A stretch of DNA of 64,000 nucleotides from Chromobacterium sp. IIBBL 290-4 (GCF_024207115.1 NZ_CP100128.1:5022001-5086000), one strand, 5' to 3'. Shown: positions 1 through 11,038, counted from the first letter of the stretch. Made by a program: numbers and translations. Notes: generated from the sequence alone by a model not told the origin.

Positions 1-2
1 AC

Positions 3-3000
3 CAGGGAGACAGGCAAAGCCTCGCGCCGCAGCCTGGCGATGGCTTCAAACAGTCGCAGTTGGCGGCGGCGCGCGGCGCGGCGCTGGTCATCGGCACAGA
101 AACTCCACTCTACGATGCCGGCGCCGGCATGCTGCGCTACAGGCTGGACCCCACGCTTAACAGCGTCACGCTGGCAGCGCGCGGCCAGGCCCTGGCCGAC
201 GCGGTAACGCTGGATCAACCGGTGGACAGTGCGCACCAGGGCAAGCTGGCGCTCGATGCCGGCATTCTGAGCGCGATGAACCTTGGCGCGGTGCGCATCG
301 CCGCCAAGCAGGACATTGCCGTGGCGGACACGCTGCAGGCCGCGCCGGGCGGCGAAATCACGCTTTACGCGCCGGCCGTGGATGTGCGCGCCAGCCTGAC
401 GGCGCGCGGCGGCGCGCTGCAATTGGGCAATGTGCTGGCTCAACCAGTTTGGCAAGGCAACGTCGCCATCGTCGATTTAACCCTCGCGGCGCCGAAAGAC
501 GGCCAGCCCGGCGTCCGGGTACGCGATGGCGCCACACTTGATGCGCGCGGGCTGATAGTCGACTTGCGCGCCGCCGGCGCGCGCCGCGCCGACGCAGCTT
601 ATGCCGATGGCGGCCAAGTCAGCCTGCGCTCCACCACCAGCATCACGCTGGAGCGCGGTGCTAAAATCGACGTCTCCTCGGGCGGCGTGATCGGCGCGGA
701 TGCCAGCCTGTCCGGCGGGCGCGGCGGCTCGGTGCGACTGGCGTCGAGTGTGAATGGCGCCGCCGCTTACGATCCTCAGGCGGTGTTGACGCTGGATGGC
801 GAGATCCGCGGTTATGGCGGCAAGGGTGGCGGCACGCTGGACATCGCATCGGCCAGCGCGATCTCGATAGGCGGAAAACTGCTGAGCCAGGCCGGCCTGC
901 TGGGCAAGGGCCAGTCGGCGCTCGCCGACCTGATCACCACTGAAGATGTCCGGATCTTAGCCGGAGAACCGTTGTTGCTGGATACGCCATATACAGTGAA
1001 CTGGGCAAAACCCGGTGAGCAGGTGGGCAGCGTCCCACTTATCCGCAACGTGGTTCTGGCGGCTGACTGGACCTTGCCTTATGCGCCGCCAGTTAAGCCA
1101 GGAGGCAATCGACACGCCTATCGGGTCACTTACTTATTGCCAGGTGAAAAACAGCCCCGATTCCTAGAAATCTATTCCGCGACGGGAACAACGGGGCCCG
1201 TATACAAACTACCGAAGGGCACCACCATACAAGAGTTCGCTGGTGGCTACATGGATGATTACCCATTCCCATTTGACTACGTGGTTCCCGCCGATGTATT
1301 TCCCAAAGGGGTACCCGTTACGCCACGTGCGGGAGTCGCGCAGGCGGGAACAAACTTGCCCTACGATGTGGTGGTGCCCAAGGGAACGGTGATCCCGGCA
1401 GGTACGATGGCGACGAAACCCGTCCCCGTCGGAGCCACCAGCCAACTGGAAACCAGCCTGTTCCAAAGCGGCTTCGCCGATTACCAGGTGCGGACCCAGC
1501 GCGGCGTCGTGCTGCCAGACGGCGTGACGCTGAATGTGGCTCAGCCTGTTTTAGCGCCGCAAGCCTTGCTGCAGGCCGCTGCCGACCCATCCGGCGCCAT
1601 GCCGGCTCCATGGCTGCCGCCGCAGTATATGGCGGATGCCGCGGCGCGCACGATTACACAGCGCCAGGGCGCCAGCATCACGCTGGCGGCGGGCGGCCTA
1701 ATGTCCTCCCAAAATATACCCTTGCCCGGCGGCAATGTTTATGTGGGCCGCGATGCCGCCATCACGGTCGATCCCGGCCAGGCCATTGCGCTGTCCGCCG
1801 GCGGCAATCTGCTGGTGGACGGCACGCTCCGCGCGCAGGGCGGCCGCCTCAGCCTGACAGGGCCTCGCGCTGTCCGCTCCTCCAATGACACTAAGGGATG
1901 GGGCTTGCTTGGCGATGGCAGCGGCGCTGAGTGCCGCATCGAGCTGGGACCGCACGCCCTGCTCGACGCCTCGGCAACCGCATTTACCGCCAGCGATGCG
2001 CAGGGCCTGCCCTTTGGCAAGCTAAGCCCGAAGGGCAGCATCGTCATCGGCGGCACGGTGCAGGAATCGGACAACCGCGCGCGGGCGTCGGAGGCCTTTG
2101 TGGTGATACGCCAGGGCGCGGTGCTGGATGCATCCGGCGCCACGGCGCGTTTCGATGCCGATGGCAGCGGCGTGCGCGACCAGGTTAGCGATGGCGGCGA
2201 CATCAGCCTCGCCTCAACCAGCGGCCTCTACCTGGATGGCCGCCTGCTGGCCCGCGCCGGCGGCGCAGGCGCCGCCGGCGGCCATCTGACGGTAGCGCTC
2301 GACACGCCGCAATATTCAGACGACGATGTAAAAGACTCGCGCGTGCTCGCCTTGCGCGAGCTGCAGTTGACGCAGCGCCGCGAAGCGGCTGCCGCGCCGG
2401 CCACGCTGGACTACGGCCACGCCCAACTCGGCGTGAACCAGGTAGCAGCAGGCGGCTTTGCCGCGTTGACGCTGTTCAGCAACGGCTCGCTTAGCTTCGC
2501 CGGCGATGTCGACCTGGCGCTGAGCCGCGAGCTGCGCCTTTACTCCGGCGCGCTTTCCGTTGCCGGCGGCGCGGCGGCATCCGCCAAAGTGGCCCTGTCT
2601 GCCCCTTATGTGCTGCTAGGCGGCATCAGCGACACGTATTCCCCTCCCGACGGCCATACCAGTCCTTTCCGGTCGAGCGATGGGACCGCGGGCCTCAGCC
2701 CACGAGCGCAGCAGGCCAGCCTGAGCGCCAACGCCCGGTTGATAGACATCCAGGGCCGCGTGGCGCTGGGCATGGACGACTCGGTATACCTCGGTTCTTT
2801 CGTTGTGCAAGCCCAACGCGCGGGCTTTGGCCAGTTCAGCGCGAACAGTGCCGGCGATATCCGTTTTGTGGCCAGCCCGAACGCCCAGACTTGGGATGCG
2901 CAGCTGCTGTCGCCCGGCGACATCCTGCTACGCGCCGACCAGGTCTATCCCGCCACCGGAGTCCGCGCGCGCGTATTGGCCGGTCGCAGCTTGACCAGCG

Positions 3001-6000
3001 ACACGCAAGTGCCTACCCATGATCCGAACAGCCGTTTGACGATCAGCCGCTACGACCCGCAAGCCGCCCTCCCGGCCGTGCCTTATTCGGTGTTCGGCAG
3101 CCTGATGTTGGGGGCCGCCACGATAACGCAGCAAGGCATTGTGCGCGCGCCGCTAGGCAACATCAGCCTGGGATCGGACTCCGTTCCAGGCCCCGCCGCA
3201 AGCAATTATCAGCCGCAAGCCACAACCAGAACTACTGTGCTCGCCCCCGGCAGCCTCACTTCGGTCAGCGCGGACGGGCTGTTGATGCCCTATGGCGGCA
3301 CGGCGGACGGCGTGAGTTATCTATACCGCGGCCAGCCGGTAACGCTGGCGGGCGTGGGCCAAAAGGGTTCAGGGCAGTCCGATGCGGGCGGTCAACCCAA
3401 GATCACGCTGTCTGGTCTGAGCGTCGCGGTTGAGTCCGGCGCGAAGCTAGACCTCTCCGGCGGCGGCACGCTGACCGGCGCGGGCTTCGTGCCGGGCCGC
3501 GGCGGCTCCACCGACGCGCGCTATTCCCCACTGATGCAGATCAGCGGCGGCAGCTTCTCTCTGCCCGGCTTGGCCACCAATCCGGTCTACGCCATATTGC
3601 CGGGCTATGCCGGCGCTTATGCGCCGGCCGACGCCACCGGCGCCGTCGATCCGCGCATCGGCCAGCAGATCACGCTGCAGTCGGGCGAGGTGCCCGGCCT
3701 GGCCGCCGGCCGCTACACGCTGCTACCATCCAGTTACGCGCTGTTGCCCGGCGCCTTCCGCGTCGAAATCAACGGCGCGCCCGGCGGCGCTAGCCCGGCG
3801 CGGATGCGCGCGCTGCTGCCCGGGGCCTTCCAAATCTGGAACAACGGCGCCCAGGCAAACGCCAGCGCCTCCCGGGCGCTGGCGCTGCGCAATGGTTCCT
3901 ATTCAGCGCCGGCCGTGCTGTCCATCGCCGGCACAGGCATTGCCGACAACCTGGCCAGCCTCATCATTACGCCGGCCGATGTGTTGCGGCGCTATTCGCA
4001 GTACAACGAAACCGATTACGCCGGCTTCATCCGCGCCCAGGGCGCGCTCAACGGCGGCATCCGCGCGCTGCTGCCGGCCGACGCCAAATCGCTGGCCATC
4101 CGCCTGCCCGCATTGCCGGACAGCACGCTCCGCTTTGAGGGCGCGGCCAACTTTACGCCGAGCAAGGACGGCTTCGGCGGCAGCGCCAGCCTGGTGACAG
4201 ATACCAATATGGGCGCGCTGGAAATCCTCGGCAACGGGTCTTCCGCCACCGCCGGCTTTGCCGGCGCGTCGGTTCGAGCCCAAGACCTGAATGCCATAGG
4301 CGCACAACGGCTGATGCTGGGCGGCCAGCTGTGGTCAACATACAGCTTCGGCAACACCAGCAACAGCCAAAGCAATTATCTGAATCTCGAGGCGAAAACC
4401 GGCAAAGTCATCCTGCGCGACGGCGCCATTTTGCAAGCGCCCGAGGTGTTCCTGATCGCCGGCAGCGCGCAAGGCGGCATTGTCATCGAGCCCGGCGCCG
4501 GCATCCGCACCATAGGCCGCGGCAAACCGGCTTACGACTCGACCAACGGCTATATATACCAGCCAGGCGATATCAGCGTGGTGGCCGCGTCCAATGGCTG
4601 GATCGACATGTTGCCGCCGAAGTCCGATCGTATCGGTGGGGAGTCCGGACCGGTATCGATAGGCGTATGCGGCGGCGGCGCTTGCGCGCGGCCGGCCGAG
4701 CTTTATGCGGAGGGATCGCTGATCGCGGCGACCCGTTCCAGCTTCCAGATGGGCGACAATGCGCGCTATGGCGCGCGTTATCTGACGCTGGCGGTCGGCG
4801 CGGTGAACGCTGGCAGCCGCGAGGCCCTGGCGGCGGCAGCGGCCCGCGGCGCGCTCACGCCCGGCCTGGAGCTGAACCAGGCGCTGCTGGACCGGCTGCT
4901 GCAAGCTGACACCGCCTATGGCGCGCCGGCGCTAGAGCGGCTGACCCTCTCCGCCAGCGAATCCTTCAATCTGTTCGGCTCGGTCAGCCTGGACACCACC
5001 GACCCAACGACCGGCAAAGCGCGCCTGGCCAGTCTGGCGCTGTCCACGCCGGCGATCTACGGCGCGGGCGGCTCAGGCGATACTGCCTTGATCAAAACCG
5101 GCACCTTGATCTGGAACGGCGGCGGCGCAGCGCCCGCGCCGGTGGCGAATGGACGCGGCGCCGGCAGCGGCCGGCTGGCCGTCGAGGCTAATGTTATCGA
5201 ATTCGGCTACAGCCCGACCGGCCGACCCAATGGCATAGACGACGCGAGCCGCATGGTGCTGGGCTTTGCCGATGCCGCCTTTACCGCGCGCGAGCGCATT
5301 ACCGCCAACCAGAAAGGCTCGCTGGCGGTGTATGCCGCGCAGAACGCCGCGCCGGACGGCCCACGCTACAGCGGCGGCAACCTCACGCTGACAACGCCGC
5401 TGCTAACCGGCGAGGGCGGCTCGGTGAGCCGCGTCACCGCCGGCGGCGCGCTGCGAGTGGTTTCGCCGGCAGGCGGCGCAGCGCAAACCGGCCCGACGCA
5501 AACCGGCGCGCAATGGAGCCTGAGCGGCGACAGCGTGCTGCTGGACACCGCGGTGGCATTGCCCAGCGGCAAGCTCACCGTGCTAGCGGCACGCGACCTG
5601 ACACTGGGCAGCGCGGCCAAACTCGACCTTTCCGGGCGCGACATCGCCTTGTTCGACGCCCACCGCTACAGCTGGGGCGGCGACGTGACGCTGCAAAGCG
5701 CAACCGGCTCCATCACCCAGGCGGCCGGCTCGCTGATCGACCTGTCGGCGCAGAACAATAATGCCGGCATGCTGACCGTCATCGCGCAGGGCGACGCCGG
5801 CCGCGTGGACCTGCAAGGCAGCCTGAAGGGGACGACATCCGGCCATTACGACGCCGGCGGCACCCCGGCGCCGTGGCGCGCCGGCGGCTTGAACCTGCGC
5901 GCCTCGACGCTAGGCGGCGGGGCGAACCTGACCGACGCCTTCGGCGCGCTGAACGCCCGGCTTAACGACGGCGGCTTTACTGGCGAGCGCAGCTTCCAGT

Positions 6001-9000
6001 TGCGCCAGGGCGACCTGACTATCGGCGACGGGCTGCGCGCCCGCGAGATCAACCTCTCGCTGGACGGCGGACGCCTGACAGTGAGCGGCGCGGTGGACGC
6101 CAGCGGCGAGCAAGTGGGCAGCATACGCCTGGCCGCCCGCGACGGGCTGACGGTGGCCGGCTCGGCGCTGCTGGATGCGCACGGCACCCAATTGCGCCTG
6201 GACAGCCGCGGCGCCATCATCGACGCGCCCAACCGCGCCAGCATAGAGCTGGACGCCGGCCGCGGCACGCTGACCCTGGCCGACGGGGCACGCATCGACC
6301 TGCGCCACGGCGCCGACGACGCGCGGGCGCGCGCCAACCCAGCGCTTGACGACGGCCGCGCGCGCGGCACGCTGGACCTGATCGCGCCTCGCCTCGACGC
6401 CAACGGACAGGCCGGCAGCGCGGCAGCGGCCACTTATGGGGATATCGCCCTCGCCGCCGGGAATCGTCTGGACATCCTGGGCGCGAAAACCATCACGGTC
6501 TACGGCCGGCAAGTCTACAACGACGCGCCCTTCAACAACGCGGCGAAGGGCGAAACCTCGGTCAGCGGACGGCCTTATCAAATCATCACTCAAGCGTATC
6601 TGGACCAAAAGCACCTGGACAGCAAGAGCTTCATTGATGCCGCGCTGGCCAAGGGCGGCAATTTGGCCAGCCGGCTGGGCGGCCTCCTGGGCACGGCCCG
6701 CTACCGCGACGCGCTGCATCTGCGTCCGGCGGTGGAGATCGTCAGCGCGACGCCGCAAGGCGATCTTATCGTCAGCGGAGACCTGGATTTGTCCGGCTAT
6801 CGCTACGCCAGCCTGAATCCGGCCCAGGCGCCCAGCGCCGCCTACGGTTCCGGCGAAGCCGGCGCGCTGACGCTGCGGGCCGGCGGCGATCTGTCCATCT
6901 ACGGCAGCATCAACGATGGCTTTGCGCCACCGCCGGCCACGCCGGACGACAAAAGCTGGTGGCTGGTGCCCGGACAGCAGCCTTTTGGCGGCGATGTGGT
7001 GATTCCGGTGCCGGGCGTGAAACTGGCCGACGGCACGGTTTATCCGAAGGGCGCGACGCTGAACTACGCCATCACCGCCAAGAACGTGACGCTGCCGGCA
7101 GGCACCACATTGCCCGCCGCCATAGTGCTGAGCGCCAGGCTGGTTCTGCCAGCGGGCACGGTGCTGGCAAGCGACGTGCTGGCCGCCAACGGCAGCGTGC
7201 TGCTGGCCCGCGGCGCGGTGGTCGGCTCAAATGGCCTCGCGCTGCCCGCGGGAGCCCGCCTGCAAGCCGGCACATCCCTGCCCGCGTCCGTCACGCTGGC
7301 GAGCCTGACTTGGCCCAAGGGCGCGCCGCTGCCGACAGCGATGACGCAACAGGGCGAACTGGCGCTGCCGGTGGGCGCGCTGATCGCCTCCGGCACCCAG
7401 GTGGCGCTGCCGGCCGACACGCTGAGCGTGGACCTGCGCCCGCGCGATGGCCAGGGCAATGTCCTGCCTCGCAAAAACTGGGCGGTGGCGGCCATGCTGC
7501 CCGACGGCTCCGCCTCGTGGAACCTGCGCCTGAGCGCCGGCGCGGACACCGGCGCCGCCGACTCCCGCCTGAGCCGGCCCGATGCGAAGGCAGGCAGCCT
7601 GCTGGCGGCGGATACCCACTATACCGCGCAGTACCAGACCACCATGGTGGGCGGCACCACCAGCTATGTCTGGGCCGATGATACTTTCGGCACTGCCGGC
7701 ACCCCTGTTCCACCGGACTTTCTGCCGTACTGCGACGCTATGCCGGGTCTATGCGTAACCGAGGTGACTGGAGGTGTGGCTACGCTGTCGGTCACTCCCA
7801 AGGCGCCGATATTCAGCGTGCTGCGCACCGGCGCCGGCGATCTGGACATTGCAGCGGCCGGCAGTTTCTCCATGCAATCGCCCTACGGGGTATACACGGC
7901 AGGCAGCCCGACGCACCTGGGCAATGCGACGCTGGACGCGCGCTACAACCCGGCGCGCGGCCGGGTGGCCGCCGGCGGAACGGTGCTGGGCGGCAATGCC
8001 GGAGACCAGGCGGCGGCTTACGAGGCGCTGGTCCGCGGACCAAGCCGGCTTGACCAGGCCTGGTACCCGGACGGCGGCGGCAATCTACATGTCGCGGTGG
8101 GCGGCGATCTGACCGGGGATAGCTGGGGCTACGCCGCGGTATGGCCGAGAGATAGCGTCAACACCGGCAACTGGCTGTGGCGCCAGGGCGGCGCGGACCG
8201 GCCCGCCGCCTGGTGGATCAATTTCGGCACCTATGTCTTCGATCCCGAGCTTGACCCCCATAATTATCTAAACTACTGGCCTACCGTCACCGGCTTTACC
8301 GGCCTGGGCGCGCTGGGCGGCGGCAATGTCGCCGTGCACGTAGGCGGGGATGCAGGGATGATCCGACTCAAGACTCCCGATGGTTCTCAGCCACGCAGCC
8401 AGGGCGTGGCGCTGGCCATAGGCAGCAGCGGCCGGATGCTCGACAACGGCCAGCTGACGCTGACCGGCGGCGGCGACCTCGACCTGCGCATCGGTGGCGG
8501 CTGGAACAGCCATGCCGAGGCTAGACCTCTAGACACTATCAACCACATTACGCAATCTCATGAGCTTTACGGCGGACTGATCAATCTGCGCGGCGCCATC
8601 GACATGGCGGCGGGCCGGATAGGCACCATCGCACTGAACAATACTGGCCTTCATGATGTCCGCGATGTCCGGCTGCCTGACCCTTATGTCGCCAGCACAT
8701 CGGCGGCCTATGGTGGTTTGATGCTGACGCCAGGCGATGCCACGGTCAGCGTGGCAAGCCGCGGCGACCTGGTGCTGGGCGGAACCGCCGATGCCGGCCT
8801 GGCCCCAAGCGGCAACTATATTGCGTTTACGTCCAATAAAGGCTCAGGCGAGGCCGGAAAGAGCTGGTTCACCCTGTGGAGCAGCCGCACCGCCTTGACG
8901 CTGTTGGCCGCCGGCGGCAACCTGGCCTTCGACACCCGCTTCAGCGAGGGTATTTCTGACCAATCTGTCCCAAAATATTACCCCTACTCGTCCAATGGCG

Positions 9001-10913
9001 GCTGGTTTCTGCTGCCAGGCCAAGTCAGCGCCGCCGCCCTGCAGGGCAATGTCTACTATGGACTTTCGATAGCCGACAACAGCTTTAACACCGGTTTCTG
9101 GGACAAGGCCGGCCTGCTGCTGGCGCCGCTGGGCGAACGCCGCCTGGATTTGCTGGCGGCAGGCTCTATCTACGGCGGCGGCTATCCTATCAGCCAATCC
9201 GGCGCCGATGCCGCCGCGCTGGCAACGCCGGCTCAACCAGGGTTCTACGGATCATCGCTTGCGGGAGGACGACTCATCTATGCCAATACCAGCCCAGACG
9301 CGCCGGATGCCAGCGATATGCCGCTGTTCGCTTTCGGCGTCAACAGCATAGGCCGCGAAGCGGGCATGGGGAGCGGATCGGGCGAACCTTCGCGTTTTTA
9401 CGCGGCGAACGGCGACATCGTCGGCTTGCGCACTGGAACGATAGCGGCTTTTAACGCATTTGGAACGCGAGCAGGCCAGAAAGACTATGTGGCCGCCGGG
9501 CCGGTAGCGGTGCGCGCGGGGCGAGATGTTGTTTACGCCGGCAACAGATCCGACGAAACAGCGCTTTCATTGTCCGATATCGCCCCCTTCGGCAACAACG
9601 CGTATCTCTCCGGCAACCTGATCGTCCACACCCGCGCCAACGACGTTTCGGTCGTCTCGGCCGGGCGCGACATCCTCTACGCCAACTTCAGCGTGGCGGG
9701 ACCGGGCACGCTGGAGATTTCGGCCGGGCGCAATATCGTGCAGCAGGATCTGGCATCGCTGGCCAGCATCGGTCTGGTGGTCGAGGGCGACAAGCGTCCG
9801 GGCGCCGACATCGCCGTGCTGGCGGGCCAGGGCGCAGGCGGCGCGAACTACGCCGGCCTGCTGGCGCGCTATCTTGACGCGGCCAACCTGGCGGCCGCCG
9901 GCACACCGCTGGCCGACCAGCCAGGCAAGGTCGCCAAGACCTACGAGGCGGAGTTGATCGAGTGGCTGAGCAAGCGTTACGGCTTCGCCGGCACGGCGGA
10001 AGAGGCGCGGCGCTATTTGGCCGGCCTGGCGCCGGAGCAGCAGCGCATCTTCGCGCGACAGGTGTTTTTCGCCGAGCTGCACGCAGGCGGACGCGAGTAT
10101 AACGACGCCGACAGCCCGCGCCATGGCAGCTATCTGCGCGGACGCCGCGCCATCGCGGCGCTATACCCGGAGCAGGACGCGGCGGGCAATGCCCTGGCCT
10201 ATGACGGCAGCTTGCTGATGTACGGCGGCTCGGGCATCCACAGCCTGCTGGGCGGCGGCATCCAGGTCATCACGCCAGGCGGCGGCCAGACCTATGGCGT
10301 GGAAGGCGCGGCGCCGCCGTCCACCGCCGGCTTGATCACCCAGGGCAGCGGCGACATCGCGCTGTATTCCCGCGACAGCATCCTGCTGGGACAAAGCCGG
10401 CTGATGACAACCTTTGGCGGCAGCATCCTCGCCTGGTCGGCCAAGGGCGACATCAACGCCGGCCGCGGCTCGAAAACCACGGTGGTGTACACCCCGCCGC
10501 GGCGCGTTTACGACAATGTCGGCAATGCCTCGATATCGCCCAATGTGCCCAGCGCGGGAGCGGGCATCGCCACGCTCAACCCGATTCCGGAAGTGCCGGC
10601 GGGAGACGTGGATCTGATCGCGCCGCTTGGCACGATAGATGCGGGCGAGGCCGGCATCCGGGTATCCGGCAACGTAAACGTCGCGGCCTTGCAGGTGGCG
10701 AACGCGGCCAATATCCAGGTGCAGGGCAAATCCTCAGGGGTGCCGATGGCGGCGACGGTCAACGTCGGCGCACAGGCTTCGGCCAGCGCCGCATCATCCA
10801 GCGCGACCCAGGCCGCCAGCGAGGTGATGCGCCGCCAGCAGTCGGCGGCGCGTCAAAACCAGGCTTCGCAGGTGTCGGTGCAAATCCTGGGCTTTGGCAA
10901 CGAAGCCTTGTAA
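3..10913 (+). CDS. Giant filamentous haemagglutinin-type TpsA exoprotein, DUF3739 family (5' partial)
   Basis: The frame is open from the left edge, so the true start, the signal peptide and the TPS secretion domain lie outside the window; over 3,600 residues are visible. The protein is dominated by short Gly/Ala/Asp-rich beta-strand repeats typical of right-handed beta-helix haemagglutinins. Its last ~1,000 residues, with motifs such as GGNLHVAVGGDLTG and a terminal VSVQILGFG, look like the DUF3739 C-terminal region. Known role of the family: a surface or secreted adhesin exported by a TpsB partner, here the gene at 13669. Oddities are a less repetitive, lower-GC segment at about 950-1560, an LPAG/PKG-rich segment at about 7010-7430, and two close cysteine pairs (about 4668-4686 and 7731-7755) in an otherwise Cys-poor protein. 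The family call is strong; the function is inferred. Confidence 0.93.
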   Translation, partial: QGDRQSLAPQPGDGFKQSQLAAARGAALVIGTETPLYDAGAGMLRYRLDPTLNSVTLAARGQALADAVTLDQPVDSAHQGKLALDAGILSAMNLGAVRIAAKQDIAVADTLQAAPGGEITLYAPAVDVRASLTARGGALQLGNVLAQPVWQGNVAIVDLTLAAPKDGQPGVRVRDGATLDARGLIVDLRAAGARRADAAYADGGQVSLRSTTSITLERGAKIDVSSGGVIGADASLSGGRGGSVRLASSVNGAAAYDPQAVLTLDGEIRGYGGKGGGTLDIASASAISIGGKLLSQAGLLGKGQSALADLITTEDVRILAGEPLLLDTPYTVNWAKPGEQVGSVPLIRNVVLAADWTLPYAPPVKPGGNRHAYRVTYLLPGEKQPRFLEIYSATGTTGPVYKLPKGTTIQEFAGGYMDDYPFPFDYVVPADVFPKGVPVTPRAGVAQAGTNLPYDVVVPKGTVIPAGTMATKPVPVGATSQLETSLFQSGFADYQVRTQRGVVLPDGVTLNVAQPVLAPQALLQAAADPSGAMPAPWLPPQYMADAAARTITQRQGASITLAAGGLMSSQNIPLPGGNVYVGRDAAITVDPGQAIALSAGGNLLVDGTLRAQGGRLSLTGPRAVRSSNDTKGWGLLGDGSGAECRIELGPHALLDASATAFTASDAQGLPFGKLSPKGSIVIGGTVQESDNRARASEAFVVIRQGAVLDASGATARFDADGSGVRDQVSDGGDISLASTSGLYLDGRLLARAGGAGAAGGHLTVALDTPQYSDDDVKDSRVLALRELQLTQRREAAAAPATLDYGHAQLGVNQVAAGGFAALTLFSNGSLSFAGDVDLALSRELRLYSGALSVAGGAAASAKVALSAPYVLLGGISDTYSPPDGHTSPFRSSDGTAGLSPRAQQASLSANARLIDIQGRVALGMDDSVYLGSFVVQAQRAGFGQFSANSAGDIRFVASPNAQTWDAQLLSPGDILLRADQVYPATGVRARVLAGRSLTSDTQVPTHDPNSRLTISRYDPQAALPAVPYSVFGSLMLGAATITQQGIVRAPLGNISLGSDSVPGPAASNYQPQATTRTTVLAPGSLTSVSADGLLMPYGGTADGVSYLYRGQPVTLAGVGQKGSGQSDAGGQPKITLSGLSVAVESGAKLDLSGGGTLTGAGFVPGRGGSTDARYSPLMQISGGSFSLPGLATNPVYAILPGYAGAYAPADATGAVDPRIGQQITLQSGEVPGLAAGRYTLLPSSYALLPGAFRVEINGAPGGASPARMRALLPGAFQIWNNGAQANASASRALALRNGSYSAPAVLSIAGTGIADNLASLIITPADVLRRYSQYNETDYAGFIRAQGALNGGIRALLPADAKSLAIRLPALPDSTLRFEGAANFTPSKDGFGGSASLVTDTNMGALEILGNGSSATAGFAGASVRAQDLNAIGAQRLMLGGQLWSTYSFGNTSNSQSNYLNLEAKTGKVILRDGAILQAPEVFLIAGSAQGGIVIEPGAGIRTIGRGKPAYDSTNGYIYQPGDISVVAASNGWIDMLPPKSDRIGGESGPVSIGVCGGGACARPAELYAEGSLIAATRSSFQMGDNARYGARYLTLAVGAVNAGSREALAAAAARGALTPGLELNQALLDRLLQADTAYGAPALERLTLSASESFNLFGSVSLDTTDPTTGKARLASLALSTPAIYGAGGSGDTALIKTGTLIWNGGGAAPAPVANGRGAGSGRLAVEANVIEFGYSPTGRPNGIDDASRMVLGFADAAFTARERITANQKGSLAVYAAQNAAPDGPRYSGGNLTLTTPLLTGEGGSVSRVTAGGALRVVSPAGGAAQTGPTQTGAQWSLSGDSVLLDTAVALPSGKLTVLAARDLTLGSAAKLDLSGRDIALFDAHRYSWGGDVTLQSATGSITQAAGSLIDLSAQNNNAGMLTVIAQGDAGRVDLQGSLKGTTSGHYDAGGTPAPWRAGGLNLRASTLGGGANLTDAFGALNARLNDGGFTGERSFQLRQGDLTIGDGLRAREINLSLDGGRLTVSGAVDASGEQVGSIRLAARDGLTVAGSALLDAHGTQLRLDSRGAIIDAPNRASIELDAGRGTLTLADGARIDLRHGADDARARANPALDDGRARGTLDLIAPRLDANGQAGSAAAATYGDIALAAGNRLDILGAKTITVYGRQVYNDAPFNNAAKGETSVSGRPYQIITQAYLDQKHLDSKSFIDAALAKGGNLASRLGGLLGTARYRDALHLRPAVEIVSATPQGDLIVSGDLDLSGYRYASLNPAQAPSAAYGSGEAGALTLRAGGDLSIYGSINDGFAPPPATPDDKSWWLVPGQQPFGGDVVIPVPGVKLADGTVYPKGATLNYAITAKNVTLPAGTTLPAAIVLSARLVLPAGTVLASDVLAANGSVLLARGAVVGSNGLALPAGARLQAGTSLPASVTLASLTWPKGAPLPTAMTQQGELALPVGALIASGTQVALPADTLSVDLRPRDGQGNVLPRKNWAVAAMLPDGSASWNLRLSAGADTGAADSRLSRPDAKAGSLLAADTHYTAQYQTTMVGGTTSYVWADDTFGTAGTPVPPDFLPYCDAMPGLCVTEVTGGVATLSVTPKAPIFSVLRTGAGDLDIAAAGSFSMQSPYGVYTAGSPTHLGNATLDARYNPARGRVAAGGTVLGGNAGDQAAAYEALVRGPSRLDQAWYPDGGGNLHVAVGGDLTGDSWGYAAVWPRDSVNTGNWLWRQGGADRPAAWWINFGTYVFDPELDPHNYLNYWPTVTGFTGLGALGGGNVAVHVGGDAGMIRLKTPDGSQPRSQGVALAIGSSGRMLDNGQLTLTGGGDLDLRIGGGWNSHAEARPLDTINHITQSHELYGGLINLRGAIDMAAGRIGTIALNNTGLHDVRDVRLPDPYVASTSAAYGGLMLTPGDATVSVASRGDLVLGGTADAGLAPSGNYIAFTSNKGSGEAGKSWFTLWSSRTALTLLAAGGNLAFDTRFSEGISDQSVPKYYPYSSNGGWFLLPGQVSAAALQGNVYYGLSIADNSFNTGFWDKAGLLLAPLGERRLDLLAAGSIYGGGYPISQSGADAAALATPAQPGFYGSSLAGGRLIYANTSPDAPDASDMPLFAFGVNSIGREAGMGSGSGEPSRFYAANGDIVGLRTGTIAAFNAFGTRAGQKDYVAAGPVAVRAGRDVVYAGNRSDETALSLSDIAPFGNNAYLSGNLIVHTRANDVSVVSAGRDILYANFSVAGPGTLEISAGRNIVQQDLASLASIGLVVEGDKRPGADIAVLAGQGAGGANYAGLLARYLDAANLAAAGTPLADQPGKVAKTYEAELIEWLSKRYGFAGTAEEARRYLAGLAPEQQRIFARQVFFAELHAGGREYNDADSPRHGSYLRGRRAIAALYPEQDAAGNALAYDGSLLMYGGSGIHSLLGGGIQVITPGGGQTYGVEGAAPPSTAGLITQGSGDIALYSRDSILLGQSRLMTTFGGSILAWSAKGDINAGRGSKTTVVYTPPRRVYDNVGNASISPNVPSAGAGIATLNPIPEVPAGDVDLIAPLGTIDAGEAGIRVSGNVNVAALQVANAANIQVQGKSSGVPMAATVNVGAQASASAASSSATQAASEVMRRQQSAARQNQASQVSVQILGFGNEAL

Positions 10914-10920
10914 ACGCAGA

Positions 10921-10975
10921 CAGGGCGGCGACGCCCTGCCCGGCCCGCCCGCATTTGCCGGCGGGCTTTTTTTTT
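10921..10975 (+). terminator. Rho-independent terminator of tpsA
   Basis: Two hairpins follow the tpsA stop: CAGGGCG/CGCCCTG (10921-10938) and GCCCGCC/GGCGGGC (10943-10966). The second is followed by nine T residues. An insertion sequence begins immediately after the T-run, so the left copy of the terminator keeps its full hairpin plus T tract and should still work. Confidence 0.85.
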
Positions 10976-10998
10976 GGCTATGTCCCAATTCCGTGTTG
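10976..10998. repeat. Left terminal inverted repeat of the IS
   Basis: It matches the complement of 11984-12006 at 20 of 23 positions, with a perfect outer 14 bp. Confidence 0.9.
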
Positions 10999-11038
10999 GG
11001 AGCTATGCTGAATACAGTAGCAGACCGGGAGTCGCGCC

